Both the position numbers and the translations under genes were made by a program. Shown in pieces: positions 11,678 through 24,365 of a DNA stretch of 64,000 nucleotides. The notes below the pieces were generated by a model. That model did not search any database. It was not told the origin of the DNA and saw only the letters and a program-made list of their open reading frames with translations. This DNA comes from Cladobotryum mycophilum (taxonomy: Eukaryota; Ascomycota; Sordariomycetes; Hypocreales; Hypocreaceae), in assembly GCA_036429605.1 (NCBI GenBank), contig JAVFKD010000015.1, positions 3,185,421-3,249,420 of the forward strand, in the 5' to 3' direction. Positions within the stretch are counted from its first letter, which is position 1, and each line of letters starts with the position of its first letter.

Positions 11678-14600
11678 ACGGATGCTGCACAACGAATTGG
11701 AGGATCCTAATGTTTATTGTGGTGGGAGGATAGACGGACGGCTGGCGTGACGGAAGCAGTTGAATTCGGAGATGAAGGAGTTGGTGCTATGGACGGAGTT
11801 GCTTGCCTGGTAAGGTTTTTCCCTTGTGGTTTCCCTTACCTCGGACCAAATGGTGGGCGAGATTGTGTTGCTTATTGTAAAATATTGTAAATATTGTGAT
11901 AGAACAGTCTGCTTGGTTTGAAAAAGAAAAAGGAAAAAAAGTATTTGCATTCATTCGCTCGTTGCCTGCTGTTATGACGAAATGAGTTACCTGATATGAT
12001 AAAAAAAGTATTTGTGTTTATTCGTCACAGAGATTAGAGCTTCAACCAACATCATTCGCCAAATAGGTCGAATGATGGTGTGAGTTCGTAGTGATTTGTC
12101 TTGATTTGTGTTGGCTCTTCGTGTTGGTTGGTTGTTAAGACAGTCTTGGCGAGACGGAGGACAAGGTTGATAGGCAGCTGATAGCATCCGAGAGGGCACG
12201 AATAGAAGGACGGCAGCCCATGCCCTTTTCATCGGAGTAACATTGAGCTCGGTTCCCCCACCCGAAGATTTTCGAAGATGAGTGAGACAATAAACCCATG
12301 CCAAGTCTCAAATGGGAGGATAAGAGGGTGGGAGCCAACACATGCGAGCCACAATGGTCCAATGCAACGCCCTCCCTTTCTAAGGACTCAAGCTCTCTTG
12401 GCTTTGCAATTCTAATGGATGGTGGTCAATTTATGTAGCATCGGCGGACGAAAAGCTAGAGGAAGAAGCAATGGCAAAGACGGCACATGTAAACGCCACC
12501 AAACCGTAATAAGCTTAAACTGCCGACGACGGCATGTCAGGGCTGCCTCGATACGAAGGAGGCGAAAGAGAGCCAGCGATCGTTTTGCTCTCGTGGTGGC
12601 GTCTGCTCGAACTCGCTAGTCGTCTTGTCCCCATCCATCCATCCATCCATATCCGCAGAGTCGAGGGGGTAACCTTGTTGTTTTCGATCGAGAAAGAAGG
12701 GGACCAGTGGGTGGATGGTGTATGGGGCCTATGGGACCCTCCCCCTCGTCGCGCGGGCCACGTTGCTTGTGTGCATCCCTTGATCGCGGTTGGATGCAAA
12801 ACAATCTTGGTTTTAATATAAGATGCAGCCGATCTACGAGGAAATTGTTTGTGGGGAGGAGGACCACATAGGCAGCTCTTTGACAGCCAAGGCGTGGCCG
12901 CAGTGATGGAGGCATCGGGCCTTTGGCTTTCGATATCGGCAACCGACTTCCTGGGTTTGTTGGGAGACGGAGATGTAAAAGCAAAGAAAAGCAAGAAAAT
13001 TCTTTTTTCTTTTCTTTTCTTTCCTCCCTTACTTAGGGCGGGCGTAAGGAAAAACAAAAGGGCTTGTCATCTGTCAGAAAGAATATCTGATCGTTAATGA
13101 CTTTGTTAAGTTTGTTTTTGCTTTTTGGTGTTTGTGCTTTTTGGCCATGAGAATGGATGACGGCACGCAACGCACGCACGCACGCACGCGCAGGATGTTT
13201 TAGTTGAAGACGGGTCCCCGCGTGCATTTGCCTCTCGGCTCGCTCTCCCTTGGGATAGTCAGATACAAACAAGACTGGAGGGAATATAGCAATGGTTGAC
13301 TGTACCTGCATAGCTGACGAGATTGGTATTCCTCCCTTATCACACAGATTGTTGCTTGTCGCTTGTTGCTTGTTGCTTATTGTAGGTATGCAAGGGAGCT
13401 GAAGGCCCCCTGGCTGGCAGCTTTTATTCCGATTGGCTGCATTGACGGATCTACTTCGGACCCGCTGTATCGGCTGGGGCGTCTTCCGAAAGTAGGGAAA
13501 TTTCCCTAGTCGATCTATTTGTCTGTCTGCTCTGTTTGTTGCCAGATTGCCAGACTCCAGACAGACGGCTGCTGCTGTGCGTGTGCTTCAAGCTTCATGC
13601 ATTGCCTATGCCCAGGTAGGTTGGTTGCCCAGGCCCTTACCAGAAATCGCCTCCCTGCGGCTCGAGGTCTGTGCACACACTCTCTCAGTTAAGTACAGTA
13701 AGGGACCTACAGTAAGGTATCCATGGTACCTACAGGCTACAGGTAGCGGAGGTGAGTCTGAGCGCTCTGAATCCGCTACGACCCGCTGAGCGGCCGCCGG
13801 AACCCACTGGAAGGACCACCTAGTGCCCACTGTGCCCACTGTGCCCACTCACTGAGAGACAACCGAGTTCCATCCATGAGAAGCACCTCAGCTTTTCGAG
13901 ACAGCTTATTGACAACCCGAATGAGAGACAAGACACTAACACTGGCAGCTGGAAGGATGGAAATTACAGCAGAATGACTCTTGTTTATGTGATAGATAGC
14001 CCTGGAGGTACGGAATTGGAACAGAACCTGTCTGTTTTGTGAGTCTAGGATGAAATGAAATAAACGTGGCAAAAGCATGGAAAACGGCTTGACGTTTGCA
14101 ACGTACTTGTATGATAATGGATAAGTCCGAGTAAGATGATATCTCAATTAGTTCTGGAAGAAAAAAGAAACGACGATAATGAAGAAGAAGGAAAAAACAA
14201 CAACAACAGCATCAACTACATCATCGTCACTTTCCAAGGTATCATTATCACATTTTCAATGTTTATCTGAAAAGGAAAAAAACGACAAGCCCTTGAAACT
14301 TTCCTTGATTTTCTACCCCGCTGTAAAAGTTTCTCTGCAGTGACAGACAGCCCTGATCGAAACGAGCCCTACGCCCTGCAGCACCAACATCGGCACCCAA
14401 GCCAGTGGCCCAACTTAAAGTCCACCGCTAAAAGAGCCCTGGAGCTGCTGCTGCTACTGCTGCTGTACAGACAAAAGGGCTCCCCTGCATACCGCCGCCC
14501 CCACAAGCTAGTCCTGATTCGGAACCATTCCTGTCCCCACTCACCACCCAGAGGAATCTCACTTCGCCAAATTCATACACTGACGACTGAGGCGGAGCTA

Positions 14601-15295
14601 AACAAAAACAAACCCTCACATGCTTCCAAGTCCCAAAAGGTCTGGGACCCTCACACACTCCTTCACTACGCTCCCTCTCTTTGCTTTTGCCCTTTGCATT
14701 ACTCCGTAGCTCTGGATTGCAATGGAGAGCTGATCCTCTTTTTTTCTTCTCATCAAAAGAAATAACGGCCAACAAGCCACTCACACTCCCCTGATTCAGC
14801 CATGGATGCTGCATGTGGTGCTGATCACTCTCTCGCTCCCTCTCTCTCAGTGTCTCTCTCGCAAAAGAAAAGAAAAGTGAAGAAAAACAAGGAAAAAACA
14901 ATACCAAGACGAAAAAAAAACAATGACCTAACAAAGGAACAAGCAGCCCAGTTCCACGCCAAAGTGGGAACCCTATCGTCCTGGCACACCCGGGTCCCCT
15001 CCCCTTCCCTTCCCTCACCCCCTTCAGGTCCCCAACTTCTGGTCGCCCTGCATGACTCTAGCCTTGCTTGCTTGCTTGGCCCTGTAAGTCTGGGTCTGTA
15101 GATCACTCACACAAAATGACTACTGGTGCCCGCTTCGTCGACTTAATAGAAAAACATACTGGGCCTCCCTGTTTTCTCCTTGTTTGAAGAATTCTAATCT
15201 CTTACTTCAACAACAAGCCACTTCCTGCCTCTCTCTGCCTCTTGTTCTTGTCATCGATCGAAGACGACGACACATAGAGACTACCATCCATCGCA
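11678..15295. other. Long gene-free spacer before the 7TM-RGS gene
   Basis: About 3.6 kb without a credible gene. Several open frames exist on both strands, but their translations are low-complexity and lack family features. Landmarks are a (TCCA)n run at 12632-12650, an (ACGC)n run at 13163-13190, CT-rich tracts at 14820-14870 and 14990-15030, and a repeated GTGCCCACT at 13826-13850. Part of it is probably a long 5' leader and regulatory region for the downstream receptor. Confidence 0.5.
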
Positions 15296-17261
15296 ATGGA
15301 TCCCATGGCAGACCTCACCGTTTACAATGTCCCTCCGGCAAAGCCCAACTGGGACAAGGTTGGTGTCTTTTACATCTCATGGTGTGTAACATGGACGACA
15401 TGTTTGCTCTGTGGTATGGGATTCTTGTGGTATCACCGCAAGAATCCTATCCTCAAGGTTCGTGGTTTGGGCCTGAGTTTTGGAGCCATCCTCTTCCTTC
15501 ACTGCTACTGGATCTTGGCCCAAATCACGTATCCAATCGGTGCCACAATGCCGTTGCCTACCGCCTATTCGGTTCAATATTTCTTCATGGGCATCTGGTT
15601 CCCCCTCGGTGTCGCCATGTTCCACGCCTCCAATCTTCGTTTCCTCCACGTCGCCAAGCTGCAGAAACAATTCACCACTCCCGATGTCCCAGTTACCTCG
15701 GGCTGCAACGGCGGCCACAGCTCGTTCCTTTGCAAGCTGAGGAATCTTCCATATACTAGAAAGATCATGGTCTTTATTGGTAGTGGCATGATATTCCAGG
15801 TAATTTCCGCCGTCAACTATCTTTGAAATTATCCACGTTGACAGTAGTCTGTATAGGTCCTTCTTTGCGTGGGCATGTGGGTTGCCTGCCTCAAGTATCA
15901 CCCCACGTTTGGTATTCCCGGTACTGGCCTCACCGCAAAGGACATTCCCGGGCAATTGGTCCAGCTTGGTCGAGGGTGGGAGTGGTGGCCCTCCGTTGTG
16001 TGGCAGGTCATCTGGACATGGATCGTACGTCTTCCGTCTACAACCACAGGGCAGAACAAACACTAACCGTTGATTTCTAGGTTGCCCCCTACCTCATCTG
16101 GCGTGCTTGGGGTATTCGTGATACCATGGGTTGGCGTACCCAAACCATCGGCTGCTGTATCTCTAGGTATGTTGTTCTTGATCACATTGATGTCTGACGG
16201 TGCTGATATGATTCTAGTCTTCACGCTACTCCCATGTTCCTGATTGCCCAATATGTCCCTGCCTTTGACAAGGTCAACCACTACTTCTCCCCTAGCCAAT
16301 GGTAAGCATTCTGCCTCATGATGGGATAGGTTTGTTTCGAAGAGAATGGACTTGACTAACAGGACACAGGATCCACCTCTCCCTTTTCATGTTCGAAATC
16401 TTCACAGTCTTTGTCCCCATCTACCTGGTTATCCGGTTCTGGATGATGCAGAAGAAGTCGGCCGATATCAATGCTAAGTGGGAAACCGCTTCACAATCAT
16501 CAACTCTGCGATCCTCAACAACCTTTGATTGGAAGAAGCACTCGTCGGCCAGCCTTGCTGAGAAGGGCCTGCCCTTTGACTTTGCGGATGAGGAAATGGG
16601 CGACCGCTTGTTGACTATGGGTGCCCTCGACCATGCCCTCACCGAGAACCCAGTTCCCCTGCAAGAGTTCTCTGCCCTGAGAGATTTCTCTGGAGAGAAC
16701 ATTGCCTTCTTGACCCGTACCGCTGAGTGGAAGTCCATCTTGCCCGAAGCCATGTCCGAGCAGGATAGGCGTGAGGCCTTCAACCAGGCTCTGTGGATCT
16801 ACGTCGACTTTATTAGCCCACGCGACGCCGAGTTCCCTCTGAACCTGTCTTCCCATGATCTTAAGGACCTCGAGGAAATCTTCGAGAGGTCTGCTCGAAT
16901 CGTCTGTGGTGAGGCTCGTGTCAACCCCGCCACTCCCTTTGATTTTGGGCAGCCAGGCTCCAGTGGCTCTGGAAGCACCGAACACAAGGCCGGTGGATAT
17001 GCTCGCCACGAGGAGCTCCACGGTCGTGTTCAGTTCACTGGCCTGATTCCCCCTCAATTTAACCCCACCGTCTTTGACAAGGCCCAGAGCCACGTCAAGT
17101 ACCTTGTCTTGACAAATACCTGGCCCAAGTTCGTCGCTGAGATGCAATCCCGACGACGCTCCAGCGAGACTGGCCGCTCCATCTTCACTCACACTTCCGA
17201 GACTACTCTTGCCAGTCGCGTCTCCAGCAAGCTCTCCAACTTGATTCGCTCCATGCTGTAA
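15296..17261 (+). CDS. Seven-transmembrane receptor with C-terminal RGS domain (GprK/MoRgs7-like)
   Basis: Five exons (15296-15799, 15857-16024, 16081-16166, 16218-16301, 16370-17261) total 1,734 nt and 577 residues; every junction is GT-AG and in frame. Residues 20-305 contain seven hydrophobic spans, the last being WIHLSLFMFEIFTVFVPIYLV (21 aa, residues 281-301; only this span is typed). The cytosolic part from about 376 to 545 reads as an RGS domain: LQEFSALRDFSGENIAF at the start, ALWIYVDFISP in the middle and a closing helix with WPKFVAEM. RGS domains speed GTP hydrolysis on G-alpha subunits, so this protein may both sense a ligand and switch off its own G protein, as in the fungal class with GprK. 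The tail is Ser/Thr-rich. The upstream spacer is unusually long. Confidence 0.88.
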
Positions 17262-18150
17262 AAAAAAAATCAAAACGAAAAGTTCTTTCTCTCTTGGATG
17301 ACGAAAAACTACAAAACGGGTCGGTCTTTTGCTTCTCTACCTTTGTTCACAGGCTCATTTCGTGGCGGATACCCCAAACTTTATTCACGTGTATATGTAA
17401 CAACCTCGGTGGTCTTCAACTCTTTTCTTCTTCTTCTTCTTCTCATACTCTTCTTGGAATGCCTTAATCTGGAGGCGGTGTTATTGCTAGGACGAATCAC
17501 GTTTTTCCAACTGTATATATATAGTAGCCTTGGCGGGCTCTTTTTTGAACTCGATATGTGGATTTATCCCCTCATGTAGCCTGAGCTTTGGTAGTGTCAA
17601 GATAATAATAATATCTATACCGGGAGGAATAATGTGTGGAAAGGTGCCAAGGTGCCAAGAGCTCGCTCTCGTGATTAGCTGTCTGAAGCTGAAAAGCCCT
17701 ACGCGCGTCCCAGTCCAAGCTTGGGCATGCTCTGCATTCCCAATCAAGGCGTAGGCCTACCAACGGGGTCCTAAACCGTGTGCGGAGAGATGCTTCATCG
17801 GCGTTCTGAACGGATCCAAATCCACGAAGATCTTTACTCGAATAAAAATGGTTACAGATACCTCGCAGGGAACACACGACGTCGGTAATTCTAGCGAGTT
17901 TCTCATCCGAGGGGGCCAAATCTTTATTTCTTGCCGATTTCCAGGGACTCGGTAGCGAGCTGAGCTTGGTCTGGGGGCTGTTTTGAATCGCCCGTGCTTT
18001 TCTTGAGGAGCTGCGGCTGGTAGAGGAAAGTCACACCATAGAAGCCCCGAGCTTCTTCATTGATCGATCGTCTGGAGAACCTGGGGAGGGTGAAACTCGG
18101 TTCCTGCCGATCTGTCAGCTGAGGTGGAATCTTCTGTTGTGGTTAGGATA
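17262..18150. other. Intergenic region between receptor gene and Fot1-like transposon
   Basis: About 0.9 kb. It holds a TTC repeat (17423-17445), a TATATATA stretch (17514-17522) and an ATAATAATA run (17604-17614). No coding sequence is supported. The TA dinucleotide at 18149-18150 is the transposon target. Confidence 0.5.
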
Positions 18151-18195
18151 ACGTAATCCATAAGCGAGTGGTACACACAAGCGAGTGGTGCACCC
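18151..18195 (+). repeat. Left terminal inverted repeat of Fot1-like element
   Basis: It matches the reverse complement of 19990-20034 with only a few differences. It holds two direct copies of AAGCGAGTGGT. A TA target duplication precedes it. Confidence 0.9.
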
Positions 18196-18459
18196 CACCT
18201 AGTACACCATTTAGAAGAAAATAAAACCAACTCTTCGTAGCTTTTTTCTACGCCCTTCTATTAAAAATATATTAAATAATTATTATAATAGTATTAGATA
18301 AAGATGTACCTTTCTTACCTTCTTAAATTTCTTTACAGGTTCGTATATTATGGCCAGTCTTGCTGCACTTGCTACAGCGCGGAGCTTTCGTACGAGCAGA
18401 CCCTCCTTGCCGTCTCTCTTGCTCTAGTTGCTCATTTATATCCCTTTGATCCAATTGAT

Positions 18460-19935
18460 CTATTCCTTCTTGAATAGTAAATGTGCCTCCAAGTCGTATG
18501 CGAGTTTTTTTGCTCTGCGGCGCTTGCTTAATGCCTCATTTGCTGCACGAAGTTCAGAGACCTCTTCGCGTAAAAATGCCACTTGATGCATAATTGCCGT
18601 TGCTCCCTTTGTAAATTGGTCAATCGCATTTAACATTGAAGTTGGAGAGCTATCTTGATGAGCGGCAATACAATTCTTTATATGCTCTGACTGTGAGTTA
18701 GCCTCGTGTGCGTTTTTTGGTGTTTTTGAGACCCAAGGCTGTACGGGCTTAGGCAGCGTTTTTGGAGGTGTTAATGTTCGTAATTCTATATCAAGCATTG
18801 AAAGAACCCTCTGTGGATTAAATGGTAATAGACCAGCTCCTGAAAAACCTCCTGTAATATTCTTCTCGTTGATTGTAGCAAAGAATGTCGTATGAAAAGC
18901 ACAGAGGAAGTCAACCTTGCTGATGTGCGTAATATGCATACGCATTAACTTCTCAATTTGCCGACCGTATGCCTGCTTCAATGGCCCAAAACAACCAACA
19001 TCCAATGGCTGAAGGATATGCGAGGAATGCGGAGGCATACAGACTGTAATAATCTTATGCTCCTTGCAATAGAGCTCAAATGCCGTTGAGTGGTGGCTCT
19101 CGTGGCCATCAAGGATAAGCATTCGATAGATCCCTTTTGTACGAGAAGCTGTATGACGATCAAAATGCTTAATCCAATCTAAGCCAACCTCATTGGTAGT
19201 CCAGCCATTCTCTGTTGTTGCAATACGCCAATCTGCTGGAAGATTACACTCTCGATACTAATTCTCAAGATGGTATTGTGCAGCAAGGATAATGAGTGGT
19301 GGTATTGCCCAGCCCATTGCATTGACGCCTTGGATTACAGTTGCCCACTCCCGATTGCCAGGCTGGGATAATTTCGTCTTTTTAAGGCCTTCTGAAGTCG
19401 TAACCACTATGCCTGGAAAGATAATACCCATCATGAAGCCAGTCTCATCAAAGTTATAGAGATCATCATCAAGGACCCCATATTTAGCCTTTATATTCCG
19501 TACAAGTGTAAACCAATTGCTTATAAGCTTTGGATCTTCACATTGAGCTCTTTGATAGTCGTATTTGCGAGCCCAGCGTGTACGGAGCTTTGGCTGGCGT
19601 TTAACGAAGTTTGATGCCCAGTTTTTGCCAACTGGTGGCGCGTCGCGTACGCGCAGTAGATGATTGGCCATTTCTTCAACACCACGCAATCTAGGAGGAA
19701 ATGATCTTGCAGATAGATCAATTATATGCTCAACTATAGCCTCTTCTTCTGATTTTGTAAGATTCATTGAATTGGCTCTTGTATCGCATCTTGATGGTGT
19801 ACTAGCGCGACGCCGACTAAGAGTCATACAACTAACATTGTAGATTTTTGCTACAGCTCTAAGACTTAAATTTGGGTCTTTTTGAAGAGATTGAAGGGCA
19901 AGAGAGATCCTATTCTCATTTGAAAGTGTTGCCAT
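18460..19935 (-). pseudogene. Fot1/pogo-like transposase with one in-frame stop
   Basis: A single frame of 492 codons runs from ATG 19935 to TAA 18460, broken only by TAG at 19260-19258 (codon 226, in HLEN-stop-YRECNLP, where Trp is expected). The N-terminus has Psq-like and CENP-B-type helix-turn-helix regions (LSLRAVAKIYNVSCMTLSRR; later NWASNFVKRQPKL). The DDE_1 catalytic acids are D163 (NFDETGF), D276 (LILDGHESH) and D312 (HILQPLDVG). The spacing D-35-D is that of the Fot branch. A coiled coil (VAFLREEVSELRAANEALSKR, 21 aa; residue run cut by the reader at 20) lies near the C-terminus. TGG-to-TAG is a G-to-A change, compatible with RIP or a chance mutation. It is probably inactive itself but could be mobilised by a related enzyme. 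Confidence 0.88.
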
Positions 19936-19989
19936 AATAGATGGTAGAGGAATTTAATGTATAGTGATAGAGGTAGATATGGCTATTAA

Positions 19990-20034
19990 GGGTGTACCAC
20001 TCGCTTGTGTGGCACACTCGCTTATGGATTACGT
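19990..20034 (-). repeat. Right terminal inverted repeat of Fot1-like element
   Basis: Read on the minus strand it starts ACGTAATCCATAAGCGAGTG, the same as the left end, and a TA follows at 20035-20036. Confidence 0.9.
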
Positions 20035-20036
20035 TA

Positions 20037-22602
20037 CTGATTTTTCCTATGTTGCTCAATAGTATCTTTGATGATTGATTTGGTACCTAGGTAGCTTATA
20101 GCACTGGGGTGTGCACTGTATAGAACCCCAAGCTGTGCGCACACTCATTCCTTGGAGTGGAGTGGGCAGACAACTGAAGGGACGTTCTCACAGTGCTGGT
20201 GAGTTGGGAATTACTGAGCTGCCACAAATTATCTACAACCTATTTGGCGTGCACTGATGCGTGTAATGTTATCTATGCTCGGAATAGAGGCCAATAATCT
20301 GTGAGATTTAGAGCCAAGGGGGTGATGGAGTTTTACCACATGATCCGATAATTGGCGATAAGAGGTAGGGTCATATCCTGCTCTTGAATACGACGCCCGC
20401 GTAGGGTTGGTTACCACACATAACCGTAGGTTCCAGTGCACTTCTTCAACACCCTCCTCGGGCAACATACCTATCTATGCATGATTGCATCTCTTGCATC
20501 GCCAAGGTCAAAACAAGGAAAAACGTTTGCTGACGCAATATTGTCATCTCCTCTGAAATCACCACGAGCCGAAATTATAGGGATGTTCATTCCGGTCAAG
20601 GTCTAAAAGAAAAAAACTTCTTTAAATGCATTGTTTCTGTCGCAGAACTTATTTGCGAATTCAGTATTGGAGTGCGGATTACATGGTCTACATGGATATT
20701 TAATAAAGGGTGTAAAACAGTGGCTTGAGTAGTATCAATCGATTGTTCCCAACCAACGCCCGTATAGATTGATCTTTTCAAAAAGATATTTCTTCCGGGT
20801 TATTGCCTTAAAAAAAAGAAAGAAAAAAGAAAAAAGACGACCCCAGTGATAAAATGCTGGTATGTGGATGGATGGGCTCAATAAGCCAACATCCGCGGTC
20901 GCTCATGAGGTGCCCGATGATCAATGCTGTTCTAGACTCGGGCACCCAGCATCATGCCGGATAATGGCGATCGCTTCTGTGAAGCGGGGGGATCCATGTC
21001 TCCTGATATAAGGACAGCCATGGTGCAAGTGAATGGGGATCAATGCCTGTGGTTTGGCAAATACATAGACTATGATCCAGAGTAGAACTCTGATTACATC
21101 AGGCAACCCATTGCCTCAAATGTCCTCGGTCTTGCTTTTGCAGTTAGACAGTAGGCCCTCTCAGCTACTCCGAAGCCATATGCGCGCACTGTATGCAATC
21201 CATGTAATAGACTCCGAGTCGGGTGGTTCTAGAGGTTCGAGAGACACCTGTTAGCTGCCGTCCGGCCCGCGGCTGAATTTGTGCATGAACCTAGTTCGCC
21301 ATGTGCCTCAAGTCAGTGTAGGCAGAATGCGAACATATTCTTCAGGGCTTGATGGATACCTTACTTGGGTTATGAGAGCGAGGCAAGACTCATTGGGCAT
21401 GGATGCCAAACTGTCATCTCTGTAACGAGTATGTGGTTCAAGTCGCTGGTTGGATGTGTATGCCTTTTATTCCTCATTAATTTCCCCATAGTTCTCTCAA
21501 AAAGAATATGACTTTCGGCCTTCTTTTATCCCAAGATGATACACAAACACGTCCAGAATGATCAACATCACGCCACCCAAGTCATATATCATATTGGCGG
21601 TCGCTCAAATAGGAGTCGGTCAAGTGCTGAACAATATAGTTGATGTGTTCACCTAGGCATGCATGAAGAATGGGAAAACAACCGAAAAGTTATATTGCTA
21701 ATGACGACACCATAGTTGTGGGATCCATTATGATCTGCGACGGATTGATGTGACACAGCATGCCCCTCACCTCCACTCATAACTTTCACCTCTCCACGGC
21801 GATGCCATGAGGTCACCAAATCTCCTTCAAACTTGATGCAAGTTTTAATAATGGCAGATTTATCATGGAGTCGGCATACCAGTCCGGACAATAATGAAAT
21901 GTCACCTTGAGACCCCTGCTTTTGTTGTTGGTGATGATAGAGTGAAGGTGATGTTCGCATACCAGGTATGGGGACAAAGGATCGGAGAATCACATCAATG
22001 ACATGTGCCAAATAAAATGTAAATTAATTTTGTAGCACAAACACACAAACTAGGCGACCAATCAAACCATCTTTGGTGTATATGGTAGCATTTTATGACT
22101 AACGGAGACCGATGCCTGTTGAGAATTATAACCAAATGTAGATGGATGGGTTGCGGAAATACTGCATTTCACAGAACCTCGGCCAACCGTCTGCAAGCCT
22201 CTTAATCAACATGATCCAATTGGAGTGACCAAGGGAAGATGTAATAGGCGAGAATGATGGAGTTGGAGTGGGGAGGAATGGAATCGCTGTCTTCAGCTCA
22301 GCCACTGTCGAATGTTGGATGAATGTGTCAACATATCAATGTTTCGGTGAAGCCAAGGCGATGCCTGCCCAACAGAATACTCGCAGGTCTTTGGTTCATG
22401 TCATCCGCAATTGCATGTAATATGGCGCATAATGTAAAGAAGTCAGATACCATACATTGAAACCAATATTTAAGCCTCCTGCCTCGCCCTTCCATCAATC
22501 AAGATCACCTCCAAGACCAGAAGACGCAAACAGTAGCAATTGCCCTTACCTAATAATCCATATACCACATAGATCTCAAGATCCTTGCATCAGCTGCCCA
22601 AT
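20037..22602. other. Intergenic region, 2.6 kb
   Basis: No gene is supported. An open frame at 21649-22011 (minus) lacks any family feature. A TACCTAGGTA palindrome lies at 20084-20093. The last 150 bp contain the promoter of the tyrosinase gene, including an AATATTTAAG stretch near 22467. Confidence 0.5.
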
Positions 22603-24365
22603 ATGACTTCTTCGCTCCTTGAGAAAATTGCCATCGTCGAGCAAGCCGTCATCATCCGCAAGGATATTCTCGACCTTGAGAAACATGAGCTAGATGACCT
22701 TGTTCGCGCCTGGAAGGGCATCCAGGAACTCCCCCTGACCATCCCGATTCCTTCTTCAACCTCGCCAGCTACCATGGCCAGCCCTTCCGCGGCGCTGGCT
22801 ATTCGAGCCCGGACTTCTGGGGTGGCTATTGCCAGCACGGAAATGCTCTTTTCCCGACCTGGCACCGGGCCTACCTCTGGCGTCTCGAGAAGGCTCTTCA
22901 GCGGGTTTCTGGCTGCGAAAAGGTTACTCTTCCATTCTGGAACCAGATGAAGACTGACGGAGAGACTGTGATTCCTGCCGTCTTCCTCCAAAAGCAGTAT
23001 ACCACACAAGACGGCGAGACCTTCAAGAATCCCCTCTACTCGTACCAGTTCCAACAGGGGTTTGTTGACCAGCTCGTCGGGTCTTCTTCAACTATCAGGC
23101 CCATAGACTACGGAAAGCACAAGGGCTACGAGACTGTGCGATTCCCGTACTCGGGCCTCGTGGGTAAAAGCAACATTGCCCAGACGAAGCAGCACAACGC
23201 GGAAGTGGACGCACTCGGCGAGGTTGAAGTGAACAGAAGACTTCAGAATCATGTCAAGGGCTGGCTCATCAATGAGACGCAGCCGGAGAATAGCATGCGC
23301 CTCAAGTACCTGCGCTGCCTGGATGCTCCAAACTACACAGTATTTTCCAACACGACCTCTGCCACAAAGTGGAATGACGACAACTTTTACAGTCTCCACG
23401 AATCCGATCAGAGGCCTACGCCTAACCCGGGAGATCTTGTCGTCTCGCTCGAGTCACCACACAATGGCATGCATCTCGCCGTAGGAGGCTACAATCTGCC
23501 GCCAACTCAAAAGGCAAGCGACCCCCAGTCAGGGGACGATCAGGCAAAGGATACCGGCCCTAGCGACGACCTAGCAAACGGTGACATGGGAGAGAATGAT
23601 ACGGCGGGCTTCGACCCAATCTTCTACTTCCATCACGCCTTCATCGACCTGGTATTCTGGAGCTGGCAGAAAATCCACAAGGCTACGGACAAGCTCGAGA
23701 TCCAGGAGGCCTATCCCGGCACCAGCACTGTGGATTTGCAGGGTCCGACACCGGGCATGGCAGCGGGAGCTTGGTTGACGGCGGACACACCGCTGGATCC
23801 CTTCAAGTTTGAAGAAACTGGCAAGCCTTTGACCTCAAAGGTTAGTAGTCTCATCATCGCTAAAGTGAGAGCCATTTATGCTAACGCAGCGCGTTTCTAG
23901 GACGTGACCAATACGGAGAACCTTGGGTACAAGTACCTAGACAAGGACCTCCTCTCACCACCTCAGCGCGGCGGATTCTGGGGTGTCCCAGATGACCCCA
24001 TGCCAACCCTGCGCGTCCCCGGCATCAACCGCGCCAACATCGCCGGCTCCTTTGTCATCGCCGTCTGGGCCACAGGGCCCGGCACCGAGGACAAAGTGCT
24101 GGTGGGCTTTGAGCCCGTGTTCAGCAGGTGGCACGTCGCGGGCTGCCCCAACTGCCAGAACTCGCTGTCGGTCACGGCCTACATACCCCTCAACGAGGCG
24201 CTTCGCGGCAGGGCCAAGGAGCTGAAGTACGATGTGGAGTTAATTGTGAGCGACGTGGAGAAGGGGAAGCAGAGTCAGAGGAAGGGTAGGTGGAGTGAGC
24301 TGCCGCTTGATGGTGGTCCGCCAGGATTGGGTCTCAAGATTGATTTGGGAGAGTATTATGCTTAA
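22603..24365 (+). CDS. Tyrosinase (polyphenol oxidase), with one frame break in a C5 run
   Basis: Two exons (22603-23840 and 23901-24365, intron GTTAGT..TCTAG) encode about 567 residues if one base is added. The first 44 codons, starting MTSSLLEKIAIVEQAVIIRK, are in one frame. From the C5 run at 22731-22735 onward the family sequence PDHPDSFFNLASYHG is in another, so a sixth C is expected. CuA ligands are H58, H79 and H88, with Cys77 two residues before H79 as in fungal enzymes with a thioether bridge. CuB ligands are H287, H291 (HNGMH) and H344/345 (FYFHHAFID). The C-terminal Tyosinase_C-like part has WHVAGCPNCQ. No signal peptide, so cytosolic. The enzyme oxidises mono- and diphenols to quinones in melanin-type pigment formation. 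Confidence 0.87.

Larger units (their letters stand above)
18151..20034 (-). mobile_element. Fot1/pogo-like DNA transposon (Tc1-mariner superfamily), 1.88 kb
   Basis: Terminal inverted repeats of about 45 bp (18151-18195 and 19990-20034) begin ACGTAATCCATAAGCGAGTG and are flanked on both sides by TA (18149-18150 and 20035-20036), the target duplication of this superfamily. Each repeat contains the motif AAGCGAGTG twice, which could be transposase binding sites. The single transposase gene lies on the minus strand. The ends are well preserved and the element is not heavily mutated, so insertion is probably recent. Confidence 0.93.

Noticed and set aside
12515..13057. 180-codon open frame on the minus strand, and overlapping frames around it
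   Set aside because: Low-complexity translation with repeats from (TCCA)n, no motif, and several overlapping frames of equal length on both strands.
14428..15018. 196-codon open frame on the minus strand
   Set aside because: It arises from CT-rich DNA; the translation is rich in Arg/Glu/Ser runs with no family feature.
16515..17273. 252-codon open frame antisense to the RGS exon
   Set aside because: Shadow of exon 5 of the receptor; no motif of its own.
21649..22011. 120-codon open frame on the minus strand
   Set aside because: No family features, no intron signals, isolated in non-coding DNA.
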